Shown here one piece after another: positions 43,708 through 52,452 of a DNA stretch of 64,000 nucleotides; the stretch's first letter is position 1; each line of letters starts with the position of its first letter. The DNA is taken from positions 1 through 64,000 of the forward strand of contig NZ_JAPDOG010000016.1 of the NCBI RefSeq assembly GCF_026013545.1, read 5' to 3'. The notes below the pieces were generated by a model, which was not told where the DNA came from, did no database searches, and was given only the letters and a program-made list of their open reading frames with translations. The position numbers and the translations under genes were made by a program. The stretch is from Defluviimonas salinarum. Lineage in GTDB: Bacteria; Pseudomonadota; Alphaproteobacteria; Rhodobacterales; Rhodobacteraceae.

Positions 43708-44282
43708 CAGAGCGTCATCCCGTCGGGAAGGGGGCCGAGATCCGCGCGGACCGTCGCGAGCGTGTCGAGATCGCGCACCCATTCGTAGAAGATGCCCTTC
43801 ACGGTCGTCACGGTGATCCCGGCATCGCGCATCCGGTCGAGCCCGGCCCCGTGGCAATCGCCCGGCGATCCGGTCGCGTCGACCAGCACCGCGACCCGGA
43901 ACCCGGCCGCGAGAAGCCCGAGCGCCGACTGTGCGACGCAGACATCCGTCTCGAGCCCCACAAGCACCGCCTGCGGTCGCTGGAAGGCGCGGGCGCCGGC
44001 GAGGATGTCGGGCTGGCCGGCGAGGCCGAAGACCCGCTTGTCGTGGACCGGTACGTCCGCACCGAGCGCCGCGACGATCTCGGGCAGGGGCGGGCCGTTC
44101 CGGGCGATATCCTCGGCCATGGCCAGAACCGGGATGCCGAGTCGCCGGGCGGTGCCGATCAGCCAGCGGATCCGGTCCACGAGAGGCGCGCGCGCCTCGG
44201 GTGCGAGCTTGTCGACAAAGAGCTTCTGCACGTCGATCACCGCGAGAAACGACTTCGATCGGTGGAACAGGGGATCGGACAT
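43707..44282 (-). CDS. Isochorismatase-family cysteine hydrolase
   Basis: The 191-residue protein keeps the catalytic triad of the family: Asp17 (FLAVIDVQKLF), the Lys in VPVHDKRVFG, and the Cys in GLETDVCVAQSALGLL. Members include nicotinamidase, isochorismatase and N-carbamoylsarcosine amidohydrolase. It is divergent from the flavin-dependent demethylase genes and co-transcribed with the LysR regulator. A C-N amide hydrolysis in the same pathway is likely; the substrate is unknown. Confidence 0.85.
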   Translation of the reverse strand: MSDPLFHRSKSFLAVIDVQKLFVDKLAPEARAPLVDRIRWLIGTARRLGIPVLAMAEDIARNGPPLPEIVAALGADVPVHDKRVFGLAGQPDILAGARAFQRPQAVLVGLETDVCVAQSALGLLAAGFRVAVLVDATGSPGDCHGAGLDRMRDAGITVTTVKGIFYEWVRDLDTLATVRADLGPLPDGMTL

Positions 44283-44297
44283 GATGTGATTCCGCTA

Positions 44298-44312
44298 ATC
44301 GATATTTCCGAT
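44298..44312. promoter_or_regulatory. LysR-type T-N11-A operator
   Basis: ATCGATATTTCCGAT contains inverted ATCG/CGAT arms and fits the T-N11-A rule of LysR regulators. It lies in the AT-rich 109-base region between the isochorismatase and first flavoprotein genes. Confidence 0.5.
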
Positions 44313-44391
44313 CAATAATACGACACCTGACGAATTGAAAGCAGGGTGAACTGCCCCGATACTCCGGCCGCAAATCACCTTGGGGGGCGTC

Positions 44392-46836
44392 ATGGCCGAG
44401 ATTCCGACAACAGCGCGCGTGGTCATCATCGGGGGCGGCGCCGTCGGCGTCTCGACCCTCTATCATCTGGCCAAGGCGGGCTGGACCGACTGCGTGCTGC
44501 TGGAGAAGAACGAGCTGACCGCCGGATCGACCTGGCATGCGGCGGGCAACGTGCCGACCTTCTCGACGTCGTGGTCGATCATGAACATGCAGCGCTATTC
44601 GACCGAGCTCTATCGCGGCCTCGGCGAGGCGGTCGACTATCCGATGAACTACCATGTCACCGGCTCGATCCGGCTTGCCCATTCCAAGGAGCGGATGCAG
44701 GAATTCGAGCGCGCGAAGGGCATGGGCCGCTACCAGGGCATCGACATGGAGATGCTCGGGGTGGACGAGATCCAGGGCAAGTATCCGTTCATCGAATTGC
44801 ATGACCTGAAAGGCGCGCTCTACGATCCGACCGACGGCGACATCGACCCCGCGCAGCTGACGCAGGCGCTGGCCAAGGGCGCCCGCGACCTCGGCGCGAC
44901 GATCCTGCGCTTCACCCCGGCGACGGGCGTGAGCCGCGAGAACGGCGAATGGATCATCCATACCGAGAAGGGCGACATCCGCTGCGAATACGTCGTCAAC
45001 GCCGCCGGCTACTACGCCCAGAAGGTCGGCGAGTGGTTCAAGCCCTATGGCGGGCGCACCGTGCCGATGATGGTGATGAGCCACCAGTACCTGCTCTCGG
45101 AGCCGGTGGCCGAGCTCGAGGCCTGGTCGAAGGAGAACGGCCGCAAGCTGCCGCTCCTGCGCGACGTCGACACCTCCTACTACCTGCGGCAGGAGAAGAC
45201 CGGCTTCAACCTTGGCCCTTATGAGCGCAACTGCAAGGCGCATTGGGTGACGCCGAACGACCCGTTCCCGGAGGATTTCTCGTTCCAGCTCTACCCGGAC
45301 GATCTCGACCGGCTGGAATGGTATATCGAGGACGCGATGGCGCGGGTGCCGCTTCTGGGCTCGTCGGGCATCAGCCGGGTCATCAACGGGCCGATTCCCT
45401 ATGCGCCGGACGGTCTGCCGCTGATGGGGCCGATGCCGGGCGTGCCGAACGCCTTCGAGGCCTGCGTCTTCACCTTCGGCATCGCCCAGTCGGGCGGCGC
45501 CGGCAAGGTGATGGCGGAATGGATCACCGAAGGCGCGACCGAATGGGACATGTGGGCGGTCGATCCGCGCCGCTATACCGACTACACCGACCGCGACTAC
45601 TGCGTTGCCAAGGGCATGGAGACCTACGGCCACGAATACGCGATGCATTTCCCCTGGCACCGCTGGCCGGCCGCGCCGGACCGCAAGCTCTCGCCGGTGC
45701 ATGACAGGGTCAAGGCGCTTGGCGGGCAGTTCGGGGTCTACAACGGCTGGGAACGCGCGACCTGGTTCGCCAGACCCGGCGACGACACCTCGGAGGAGGC
45801 GACGCATACCTGGGGCCGCTCCGGCCCGTGGGAACAGCGGATCAAGGAAGAATGCGAGGCGGTGCGCGACGGGGTCGGCGTGCTCGACCTGCCAGGCTTC
45901 TCGCGCTTCAACCTCTCCGGGACGGGCGCGGCCGACTGGCTGCGCGGCATGATCTCGGGCGCGCTGCCGAAGGTCGGGCGCATGAACCTCGGCTATTTCC
46001 CCGACAATCGCGGTCGGATCCTGACCGAGATGTCGATCCTGCGCCACGGCGAGGAGGAATTCACGCTGATCACCGCCGCCACCGCCCAGTGGCATGACGG
46101 CGAGCATCTGAGAAAGAACCTCGCGCCCGGCCTGACGCTGACCGACCACACCACCGAATACGACACGCTGATCGTCACCGGTCCGAAGGCGCGCGATCTC
46201 TTCGCCGCGATCGGCGAGGCCGATCTGACGCTGCCGTGGCTGTCGATCCAGACCGGCAGCGTCGCGGGCAAGCCGGCGATGCTGGCGCGGGTGAGCTTCG
46301 CGGGCGAGCTTGGCTGGGAGGTTCATGCCAAGGTCGCCGACATGCCGGCGATCTATGACGCGGTGCTCGGCGCCGGTGCGAAGCCCTTCGGCATGTGGGC
46401 GCTGAACTCGCTCCGGCTGGAGAAGGGCTACCGGGCCTGGAAGGGCGATCTTTCGACCGATTACTCGCTCTTGGAAGGCGGGCTGGAGCGGTTCGTCAAG
46501 TTCGACAAGCCGCAGGACTTCCCCGGCAAGGCGGCCCTGCTGGCCGAGAAGCAGCAAGGATCGAAGAAGCGGTTCGTGACGCTGACCGTCGAGGCCGGCG
46601 AGGCGGATGCGCCCTACATGTCGACGCTCTGGCACGATGGCCAGGTCGTGGGCGAGACCACGTCGGGCGCCTGGGGCTACCGGGTCGGAAAGTCGATCGC
46701 GCTCGGGATGCTGCGGAGCGATCTCGCGGTGCCCGGCACCGAGATCGAGGTCGAGATCTATGGCGATAGGTGCCGCGCGGTGGTCGAGGAAGACCAGCCG
46801 CTCTGGGATCCGGAAAACGCGCGGATCCGCGCGTGA
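44392..46836 (+). CDS. DMGDH/sarcosine-dehydrogenase-like flavoprotein with GcvT domain (copy 1)
   Basis: The protein has 814 residues from the ATG at 44392 (ribosome binding site TGGGGGGCG). The N-terminal FAD oxidase domain starts VVIIGGGAVGVSTLYHLAKAG. STWHAAGN carries the His that binds FAD covalently in dimethylglycine and sarcosine dehydrogenases. From about residue 430 follow FAO_M and GcvT aminomethyl-transferase domains (FAGELGWEVHA, LNSLRLEKGYRAWKGDL), which pass the removed methyl group to tetrahydrofolate. It is the first gene of a plus-strand operon. It is a diverged tandem paralogue of the next gene, so the two probably demethylate different intermediates. Confidence 0.87.
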   Translation: MAEIPTTARVVIIGGGAVGVSTLYHLAKAGWTDCVLLEKNELTAGSTWHAAGNVPTFSTSWSIMNMQRYSTELYRGLGEAVDYPMNYHVTGSIRLAHSKERMQEFERAKGMGRYQGIDMEMLGVDEIQGKYPFIELHDLKGALYDPTDGDIDPAQLTQALAKGARDLGATILRFTPATGVSRENGEWIIHTEKGDIRCEYVVNAAGYYAQKVGEWFKPYGGRTVPMMVMSHQYLLSEPVAELEAWSKENGRKLPLLRDVDTSYYLRQEKTGFNLGPYERNCKAHWVTPNDPFPEDFSFQLYPDDLDRLEWYIEDAMARVPLLGSSGISRVINGPIPYAPDGLPLMGPMPGVPNAFEACVFTFGIAQSGGAGKVMAEWITEGATEWDMWAVDPRRYTDYTDRDYCVAKGMETYGHEYAMHFPWHRWPAAPDRKLSPVHDRVKALGGQFGVYNGWERATWFARPGDDTSEEATHTWGRSGPWEQRIKEECEAVRDGVGVLDLPGFSRFNLSGTGAADWLRGMISGALPKVGRMNLGYFPDNRGRILTEMSILRHGEEEFTLITAATAQWHDGEHLRKNLAPGLTLTDHTTEYDTLIVTGPKARDLFAAIGEADLTLPWLSIQTGSVAGKPAMLARVSFAGELGWEVHAKVADMPAIYDAVLGAGAKPFGMWALNSLRLEKGYRAWKGDLSTDYSLLEGGLERFVKFDKPQDFPGKAALLAEKQQGSKKRFVTLTVEAGEADAPYMSTLWHDGQVVGETTSGAWGYRVGKSIALGMLRSDLAVPGTEIEVEIYGDRCRAVVEEDQPLWDPENARIRA

Positions 46837-46846
46837 CGGGCGGAGG

Positions 46847-46890
46847 CCGGGGGTTTCACCCCCGGACCCCCAGGATATTTTCAGCAAGAT
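46847..46890 (+). repeat. Hairpin plus AGGATATTT tail (element copy 2)
   Basis: The stem CCGGGGGT/ACCCCCGG (46847-46854 and 46858-46865, TTC loop) is followed by ACCCCCAGGATATTTTCAGC and AAGATGAAG. The same hairpin-tail combination occurs before the genes at 298 and 49437. It may cause partial termination between the two flavoprotein genes. Confidence 0.7.
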
Positions 46891-46904
46891 GAAGGGTCAG
46901 AACA

Positions 46905-49349
46905 GTGACTAACCTGCCAAAAAAAGCTCGGGTCGTGATCGTCGGAGGGGGCGTGGTCGGGTGTTCGGTCGCCTATCACCTGACCAAGCTCGGCTGGAAG
47001 GACGTCGTTCTGCTGGAGCGCAAGCAGCTCACCTGCGGCACGACCTGGCATGCGGCGGGGCTGATCGGCCAGCTCCGCGCCTCGGCCAACATGACGCGGC
47101 TCGCGAAGTACTCCGCCGATCTCTACCGCGGGCTCGAGGCGGAGACGGGGCTTGCGACCGGGATGAAGCAGGTCGGCTCGATCTCCGTGGCGCTGACCGA
47201 GGCGCGCAAGGAGGAGCTTTATCGCGGCGCCTCCATGGCGCGGGCCTTCGGCGTGCCGGTGGAGGAGATCTCGCCCCAGGAGGTGAAGGAACGCTATCCG
47301 CATCTCAACATCGAGGGTGTCAAGGCGGGTGTCTGGCTGCCGACGGACGGGCAGGGAGATCCGGCCAACATCGCTCTGGCCTTGGCCAAGGGCGCCCGCC
47401 AGCGCGGCGCGGTCGTGGCCGAGGGCGTAAAGGTGACGGGCATCGCGGTGGAAGGCCGTCGGGCTAAGTCGGTCTCGTGGGAGCAGAACGGCGAACAGGG
47501 TGTCATCGAGGCCGATCACGTGGTCAACTGCGCCGGCATGTGGGGCCACGAGGTCGGCCGCATGGCGGGCGTCAATGTGCCGCTGCATGCCTGCGAGCAT
47601 TTCTACATCGTGACCGAGCCGATCCCGGGCCTGACGCAGATGCCGGTGCTGCGGGTGCCGGACGAATGCGCCTATTACAAGGAGGATGCGGGCAAGTACC
47701 TTCTCGGCGCCTTCGAGCCGAACGCCAAGCCCTGGGGCATGAAGGGCATCCCGGAGGATTTCTGCTTCGACCAGCTTCCGGAGGATTTCGATCATTTCGA
47801 GCCGATTCTCGAACGCGCGGTGAACCGGCTGCCGATGCTGGCCGAGGCTGGCATCCATACCTTCTTCAACGGGCCGGAGAGCTTCACGCCGGACGATGCC
47901 TACAATCTCGGGCTCTCGCTCGAGGTCGACAATTACTGGGTCGCGGCCGGGTTCAACTCGATCGGCATCCAGTCGGCCGGCGGCGCGGGCATGGCGCTTG
48001 CCCAGTGGATGGAGACGGGCGAGAAGCCGTTCGATCTCGGCGATGTCGATGTCGGTCGCAACCAGCCGTTCCAGGGCAACAGGCACTACCTCTTCGAACG
48101 GTCGAAGGAAACGCTCGGCCTGCTTTATGCCGACCACTATCCGTACCGCCAGAAGGCGACCGCGCGCGGGGTGCGGCGGACGCCGTTCCATGCGCATCTG
48201 GAGGCCAACGGCGCGGTCTTCGGCGAGATCGGCGGCTGGGAGCGGGCGAACTGGTTCGCGAACGAGGGCCAGGAGCGGGACTACCAGTACAGCTGGGGGC
48301 CGCAGAACTGGTTTTCCAACCAGGCCGCCGAGCACAGGGCGGTCCGAACCAATGTCGGCATGTACGACATGTCGTCCTTCGGCAAGATCCGGGTCGAGGG
48401 GCGCGATGCCGAGGCCTATCTCAACCATATCTCGGGCGCGGACATGTCGGTGGCGCCCGGCAAGATCGTCTATACCCAGTTCCTGAACAGGGCGGGCGGG
48501 ATCGAGGCCGACGTGACCGTCACGCGGCTCTCCGAGACCGCCTATCTGGTGGTGACGCCGGCGGTGACGCGGCTCAAGGACCAGGTCTGGATGCGCCGGC
48601 ACATCGGCGTGTTCAACGTCGTCCTCACCGATGTGACGGCGGGCGAGGGCGTGCTGGCGGTGATGGGGCCGAATGCGCGCAAGCTGATGCAGGCGGTGAG
48701 CCCGAACGACTTCTCGAACGAGGCGAACCCCTTCGGCACCGCGCAGGAGATCGAGATCGGCATGGGCCTCGCGCGGGCGCATCGCGTCTCCTATGTCGGC
48801 GAGCTCGGCTGGGAGGTCTATGTGTCCTCCGACATGGCGGGCCACGTCTTCGAGACGCTGTGGGAGGCCGGTCAGGGCATGGGGCTGAAGCTCTGCGGCA
48901 TGCACATGATGGACTCGTGCCGGATCGAGAAGGCGTTCCGCCATTTCGGCCATGACATCACCTGCGAGGACCATGTGCTGGAGGCGGGGCTTGGCTTTGC
49001 GGTCAAGACCGCGAAACCCGGCTTCATCGGCCGCGACGCGGTGTTGCGGAAGAAGGAGGCGGGGCTGGAGAAGCGGCTTCTGCAGTTCAGGCTCTCCGAT
49101 CCCGGGGTGATGGTCTATCACAACGAGCCGCTGATCCGCGACGGCAAGATCGTGAGCTATCTCTCGTCGGGCGCCTATGGTCATCATCTGGGTGCCGCGA
49201 TCGGCATGGGCTATGTGCCCTGCAAGGGCGAGACGGCCGCGGACGTGCTGGGATCGGCCTATGAGGTCGAGGTGGCCGGTCGGCGGGTGAAGGCAGAGGC
49301 GTCGCTGGCGCCGATGTATGACCCGAAATCGGAACGCGTGCGCATGTGA
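46905..49349 (+). CDS. DMGDH/sarcosine-dehydrogenase-like flavoprotein with GcvT domain (copy 2)
   Basis: The 814-residue protein starts with GTG (GAAGGG eight bases upstream). It has the FAD motif VVIVGGGVVGCSVAYHLTKLG, the flavinylation site TTWHAAGLIGQLRAS, and a GcvT part with YVGELGWEVYVSSDM and MDSCRIEKAFRHFGHDI. It matches dimethylglycine/sarcosine dehydrogenases more closely than copy 1. Predicted role: oxidative N-demethylation with transfer of the C1 unit to tetrahydrofolate. It lies between copy 1 and the methyltransferase gene, each separated by a hairpin element. Confidence 0.88.
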   Translation: MTNLPKKARVVIVGGGVVGCSVAYHLTKLGWKDVVLLERKQLTCGTTWHAAGLIGQLRASANMTRLAKYSADLYRGLEAETGLATGMKQVGSISVALTEARKEELYRGASMARAFGVPVEEISPQEVKERYPHLNIEGVKAGVWLPTDGQGDPANIALALAKGARQRGAVVAEGVKVTGIAVEGRRAKSVSWEQNGEQGVIEADHVVNCAGMWGHEVGRMAGVNVPLHACEHFYIVTEPIPGLTQMPVLRVPDECAYYKEDAGKYLLGAFEPNAKPWGMKGIPEDFCFDQLPEDFDHFEPILERAVNRLPMLAEAGIHTFFNGPESFTPDDAYNLGLSLEVDNYWVAAGFNSIGIQSAGGAGMALAQWMETGEKPFDLGDVDVGRNQPFQGNRHYLFERSKETLGLLYADHYPYRQKATARGVRRTPFHAHLEANGAVFGEIGGWERANWFANEGQERDYQYSWGPQNWFSNQAAEHRAVRTNVGMYDMSSFGKIRVEGRDAEAYLNHISGADMSVAPGKIVYTQFLNRAGGIEADVTVTRLSETAYLVVTPAVTRLKDQVWMRRHIGVFNVVLTDVTAGEGVLAVMGPNARKLMQAVSPNDFSNEANPFGTAQEIEIGMGLARAHRVSYVGELGWEVYVSSDMAGHVFETLWEAGQGMGLKLCGMHMMDSCRIEKAFRHFGHDITCEDHVLEAGLGFAVKTAKPGFIGRDAVLRKKEAGLEKRLLQFRLSDPGVMVYHNEPLIRDGKIVSYLSSGAYGHHLGAAIGMGYVPCKGETAADVLGSAYEVEVAGRRVKAEASLAPMYDPKSERVRM

Positions 49350-49356
49350 GTGAGCG

Positions 49357-49410
49357 CCGGGGGGCTGTCTGCCCCCCGGACCCCCCGAGGATATTTCTGA
49401 AAAGAAGATG
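49357..49410 (+). repeat. Hairpin plus AGGATATTT tail (element copy 3)
   Basis: The stem CCGGGGGGC/GCCCCCCGG (49357-49365 and 49371-49379) is followed by CCCCCCGAGGATATTT and GAAAAGAAGATG. It is the third copy of the hairpin-tail element in the window and again sits just upstream of a gene. Confidence 0.75.
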
Positions 49411-49420
49411 CCAATTGGCA
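49409..49420. promoter_or_regulatory. 12-bp perfect palindrome before the methyltransferase gene
   Basis: TGCCAATTGGCA overlaps the end of the hairpin-tail element and lies 16 bases before the methyltransferase start codon. The CAGGAGAG ribosome binding site follows at once, so a protein bound here would block translation start or transcription close to it. Confidence 0.45.
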
Positions 49421-49436
49421 TTTCAGGAGAGACGGC

Positions 49437-50996
49437 ATGTCTGACGAATCCACGAACTGCGAACCGCGGCGGGCGGCACGGGCCGGCGGGCGCGAGGCGC
49501 GCCGGGCAGCGCGGGCGGCGCCCCTGGCCGAGGGTATGCGGCCGATCCGGGCCGGGTTGCCGGGCGGGCAATACAAGCCGCTGACCGAGGCGGGGATGGC
49601 GAAGATCCATCAGGCGGCGCTCGACGCGCTGGAGGTGATCGGGCTTTCGCAGGCGCCGGCATCCGGCGTCGAGATCATGACCAAGGCTGGCGCGATACAG
49701 GGCGATGATGGGCGCCTCCGGTTCCCGCGCGCGCTGGTCGAGGACATGCTGGCGAAGGCGGCGCGCGACATCACGCTCTGCGGCCGCGATCCGAAGCACG
49801 ACCTGCACCTGACCGGGACCAATGTGCATTTCGGCACGGCCGGGGCGGCGGTTCACATCGTCGATCTGGAGACCAACACCTACCGCGATTCGACCGCGCA
49901 GGACCTCTTCGACGCGGCGCGGATCACCCACAATCTCGACAACGTGCACTTCTTCCAGCGGGCGATGGTCTGCCGGGACGTGCTGGACAATCTCGAGATG
50001 GACCTCAACACGATCTATGCCTGCGTCTCGGCGACGACCAAGCATATCGGCACCTCCTTCTCCGACCCGAGCCATGTCGAGCCCTGCATGGGTCTCATTC
50101 ACCGGCTCGCGGGCGGCGAGGAGGCGTGGCGGGCGCGGCCCTTCATCTCGAACTCCAACTGCTTCGTCGTGCCGCCGATGAAGTTCGCCGAGGAGAGCTG
50201 CGTGGCGATGGAGCACTGCATCCGCGCCGGGATGCCGGTTCTCCTCCTGTCGGCCGGGCAGGCGGGCGCGACCGCACCGGCGCCGATCGCGCTCGCCATC
50301 GTGCAGGCGGTGGCGGAATGCCTTGCGGGCGTCGTCTACGTCAACGCGATGAAGCCGGGTCATCCGGCGATCTTCGGCACCTGGCCCTTCGTGTCGGACC
50401 TGCGCACCGGGGCGATGTCGGGCGGCTCGGCCGAGCAGGCGCTGCTGACGGCGGGCTGCTCGCAGATGCACAAGTTCTACAACCTGCCCGGCGGCGCGGC
50501 GGCGGGGATCTCGGATGCCAAGCTGCCGGACATGCAGGCCGGGTGGGAGCAGGGCATCACCAACGTGCTGGCCGGGCTGTCGGGCCTCAACATGGTCTAT
50601 GAATCGGTGGGGATGCATGCCTCGCTTCTCGGCTTCTGTCTCGAAAGCCTCGTGCTTGGCGACGATATCCTCGGCCAGGTGCTGCGCACCGTGCGCGGCA
50701 TCGACGTGACCGAGGATTCGACCTCGATCGAGGCGATGAAGGCGGTGTGCCTTGGCGGTCCCGGCCATTACCTTGGCTCGGACCAGACGCTGCAGCTGAT
50801 GCAGACGGAATATGTCTACCCGACGCTCGGCAACCGGATGAGCCCGAAGGAATGGGTCGAGGCCGACCGGCCGATGCTTCTCGACAAGGCGATCGCGCGC
50901 AAGAACGAGATCCTGTCCAAGGCCGGGATCCAGGTCGACCCGCAGCTCGATGCGGCGATCCGCAAGGACTACAACATCTATTTCGGGCTGAAATAG
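49437..50996 (+). CDS. MttB-family (trimethylamine methyltransferase-like) protein, non-pyrrolysine
   Basis: The 519-residue protein has an Arg/Ala-rich N-terminal tail and then the MttB TIM barrel (LTEAGMAKIHQAALDALEVIG, CGRDPKHDLHLTG, FGTAGAAVHIVDLET, ISNSNCFVVPPMKF, GCSQMHKFYNLPGGAAAG). It ends naturally at a TAG after IYFGLK. No internal amber codon exists, so this is the non-pyrrolysine branch, members of which demethylate betaines such as glycine betaine, proline betaine or carnitine with a corrinoid partner protein. No corrinoid protein gene is in the window. Neighbouring THF-dependent demethylases support a quaternary amine substrate. Confidence 0.87.
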   Translation: MSDESTNCEPRRAARAGGREARRAARAAPLAEGMRPIRAGLPGGQYKPLTEAGMAKIHQAALDALEVIGLSQAPASGVEIMTKAGAIQGDDGRLRFPRALVEDMLAKAARDITLCGRDPKHDLHLTGTNVHFGTAGAAVHIVDLETNTYRDSTAQDLFDAARITHNLDNVHFFQRAMVCRDVLDNLEMDLNTIYACVSATTKHIGTSFSDPSHVEPCMGLIHRLAGGEEAWRARPFISNSNCFVVPPMKFAEESCVAMEHCIRAGMPVLLLSAGQAGATAPAPIALAIVQAVAECLAGVVYVNAMKPGHPAIFGTWPFVSDLRTGAMSGGSAEQALLTAGCSQMHKFYNLPGGAAAGISDAKLPDMQAGWEQGITNVLAGLSGLNMVYESVGMHASLLGFCLESLVLGDDILGQVLRTVRGIDVTEDSTSIEAMKAVCLGGPGHYLGSDQTLQLMQTEYVYPTLGNRMSPKEWVEADRPMLLDKAIARKNEILSKAGIQVDPQLDAAIRKDYNIYFGLK

Positions 50997-52432
50997 TGTC
51001 TGTTCTTGCGCGTCTGGGGCAGTTCTACATCAATGGCGCCTGGGTCGGCCCGGGCGCCGGGGCGAGAACCATGCCGGTCGAGAACCCGGCGACCGAGGAG
51101 ATCGTGGGCGAGGTCGCCATCGGCTCGGCGGAGGATGCCGACCGGGCGATCCTCGCCGCACGGGCGGCGTTTCCCGCCTTCTCGGTCAAGCCCGCCTCCG
51201 AACGCATCGCGCTCCTGAAGCGGGTGCGCGAAGTTTATCTCAGCCGCGCCGAGGACCTCGCGCAGGCGATGTCGGTCGAGATGGGGGCGCCGATCGGCTT
51301 TTCCCGCGAGGCGCAGGTCTGGGCGGGCGACGTGCATCTCGCCGCCACCATCGAGGCGGCCGAGCGGTTCCCCTGGGAGGAGCTGCGCGGCACCACGCTC
51401 ATTCAGCGCGAGGCGATCGGCGTCGTCGGGCTGATCACGCCCTGGAACTGGCCGATGAACCAGATCGTCTGCAAGGTCGCCCCGGCGCTCGCGGCGGGCT
51501 GCACGATGGTTCTGAAGCCCTCCGAGATCGCGCCGCTGTCGGGGCTCATCTTCGCCGAGATCATGGACGCGGCGGGCGTTCCGGCCGGGGTCTTCAACCT
51601 CGTGAACGGCGACGGGCCGGGCGTGGGGTCGCGGCTTTCCTCGCATCCCGAGGTCGACATGGTCTCCTTCACCGGCTCGACCCGGGCCGGGATCCTCGTG
51701 GCTCAGGCCGCCGCGCCGACGGTCAAGCGGGTGGCGCAGGAACTGGGCGGCAAGTCGGCCAACATCATCCTCGCCTCCGCCGATCTGAAGGCGGCGGTCG
51801 AGGGCGGTGTCGAGGCCTGCATGTCGAACACCGGCCAGAGCTGCGACGCGCCGACGCGAATGTTCGTGCCGCGCGCGGTGCAGGAGGCGGCGCTGGGCAT
51901 CGCCGGGACTAAGGCCGCGAGCCTCCGCGTCGGCGATCCGACCGATCCGGAGACCGGGATCGGCCCGGTCGTCAGCCGGGCGCAATACGAGAAGATCCAG
52001 GGGCTGATCCGGACCGGCATCGACGAGGGCGCGGTTCTGGTCGCGGGCGGGCTCGGCCGGCCGGATGGCCTCAACCGGGGCCATTTCGTGCGCCCCACCA
52101 TCTTCGGCAATGTCACACCCGGCATGACCATCGCGCGCGAGGAGATCTTCGGGCCCGTGCTCGCGATCATGCCCTATGACAGCGTGGACGAGGCCGTCGC
52201 GATGGCCAATGACAGCGTCTACGGTCTCGGCGGCTATGTGCAGGGCGAGATCACCGAGGCCCGCGCGGTGGCGCGGCGCCTGCGCACCGGGCAGGTGCAG
52301 ATCAACTACCCCGACTGGGACACCTTCGCCCCGTTCGGCGGTTACAAGCAATCTGGCAATGGCCGTGAATATGCCGACTGGGGCATCCACGACTTCTGCG
52401 AGACCAAGGGCATCATCGGATACGGCGCCTGA
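50996..52432 (+). CDS. NAD-dependent aldehyde dehydrogenase
   Basis: The protein has 478 residues from a GTG overlapping the methyltransferase stop by one base. Asn is in TPWNWPMNQ, the general base Glu in AQELGGKSANI, and the catalytic Cys in SNTGQSCDAPT. The C-terminal FAPFGGYKQSGNGRE is as in betaine-aldehyde-like ALDH. In this operon it probably oxidises an aldehyde left after demethylation or deamination. The exact aldehyde is unknown. Confidence 0.88.
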   Translation: MSVLARLGQFYINGAWVGPGAGARTMPVENPATEEIVGEVAIGSAEDADRAILAARAAFPAFSVKPASERIALLKRVREVYLSRAEDLAQAMSVEMGAPIGFSREAQVWAGDVHLAATIEAAERFPWEELRGTTLIQREAIGVVGLITPWNWPMNQIVCKVAPALAAGCTMVLKPSEIAPLSGLIFAEIMDAAGVPAGVFNLVNGDGPGVGSRLSSHPEVDMVSFTGSTRAGILVAQAAAPTVKRVAQELGGKSANIILASADLKAAVEGGVEACMSNTGQSCDAPTRMFVPRAVQEAALGIAGTKAASLRVGDPTDPETGIGPVVSRAQYEKIQGLIRTGIDEGAVLVAGGLGRPDGLNRGHFVRPTIFGNVTPGMTIAREEIFGPVLAIMPYDSVDEAVAMANDSVYGLGGYVQGEITEARAVARRLRTGQVQINYPDWDTFAPFGGYKQSGNGREYADWGIHDFCETKGIIGYGA

Positions 52433-52452
52433 GGCGCCAAGGGAGACTCTCC

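Noticed and set aside
42826-46887. Open frame of 1353 codons on the minus strand from the LysR gene through the first flavoprotein gene
   Set aside because: Only its last 293 codons are the real LysR gene. The rest is antisense to a flavoprotein and the isochorismatase-family gene and has no protein-like motifs.
46881-50768. Open frame of 1295 codons antisense to the second flavoprotein and MttB genes
   Set aside because: Low-complexity Arg/His/Asp-rich translation typical of GC-rich antisense frames; the plus-strand proteins have recognisable motifs throughout.
49437-50996. Pyrrolysine-containing trimethylamine methyltransferase
   Set aside because: There is no in-frame amber codon inside the barrel. 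The only TAG is at the natural end after the full-length domain.
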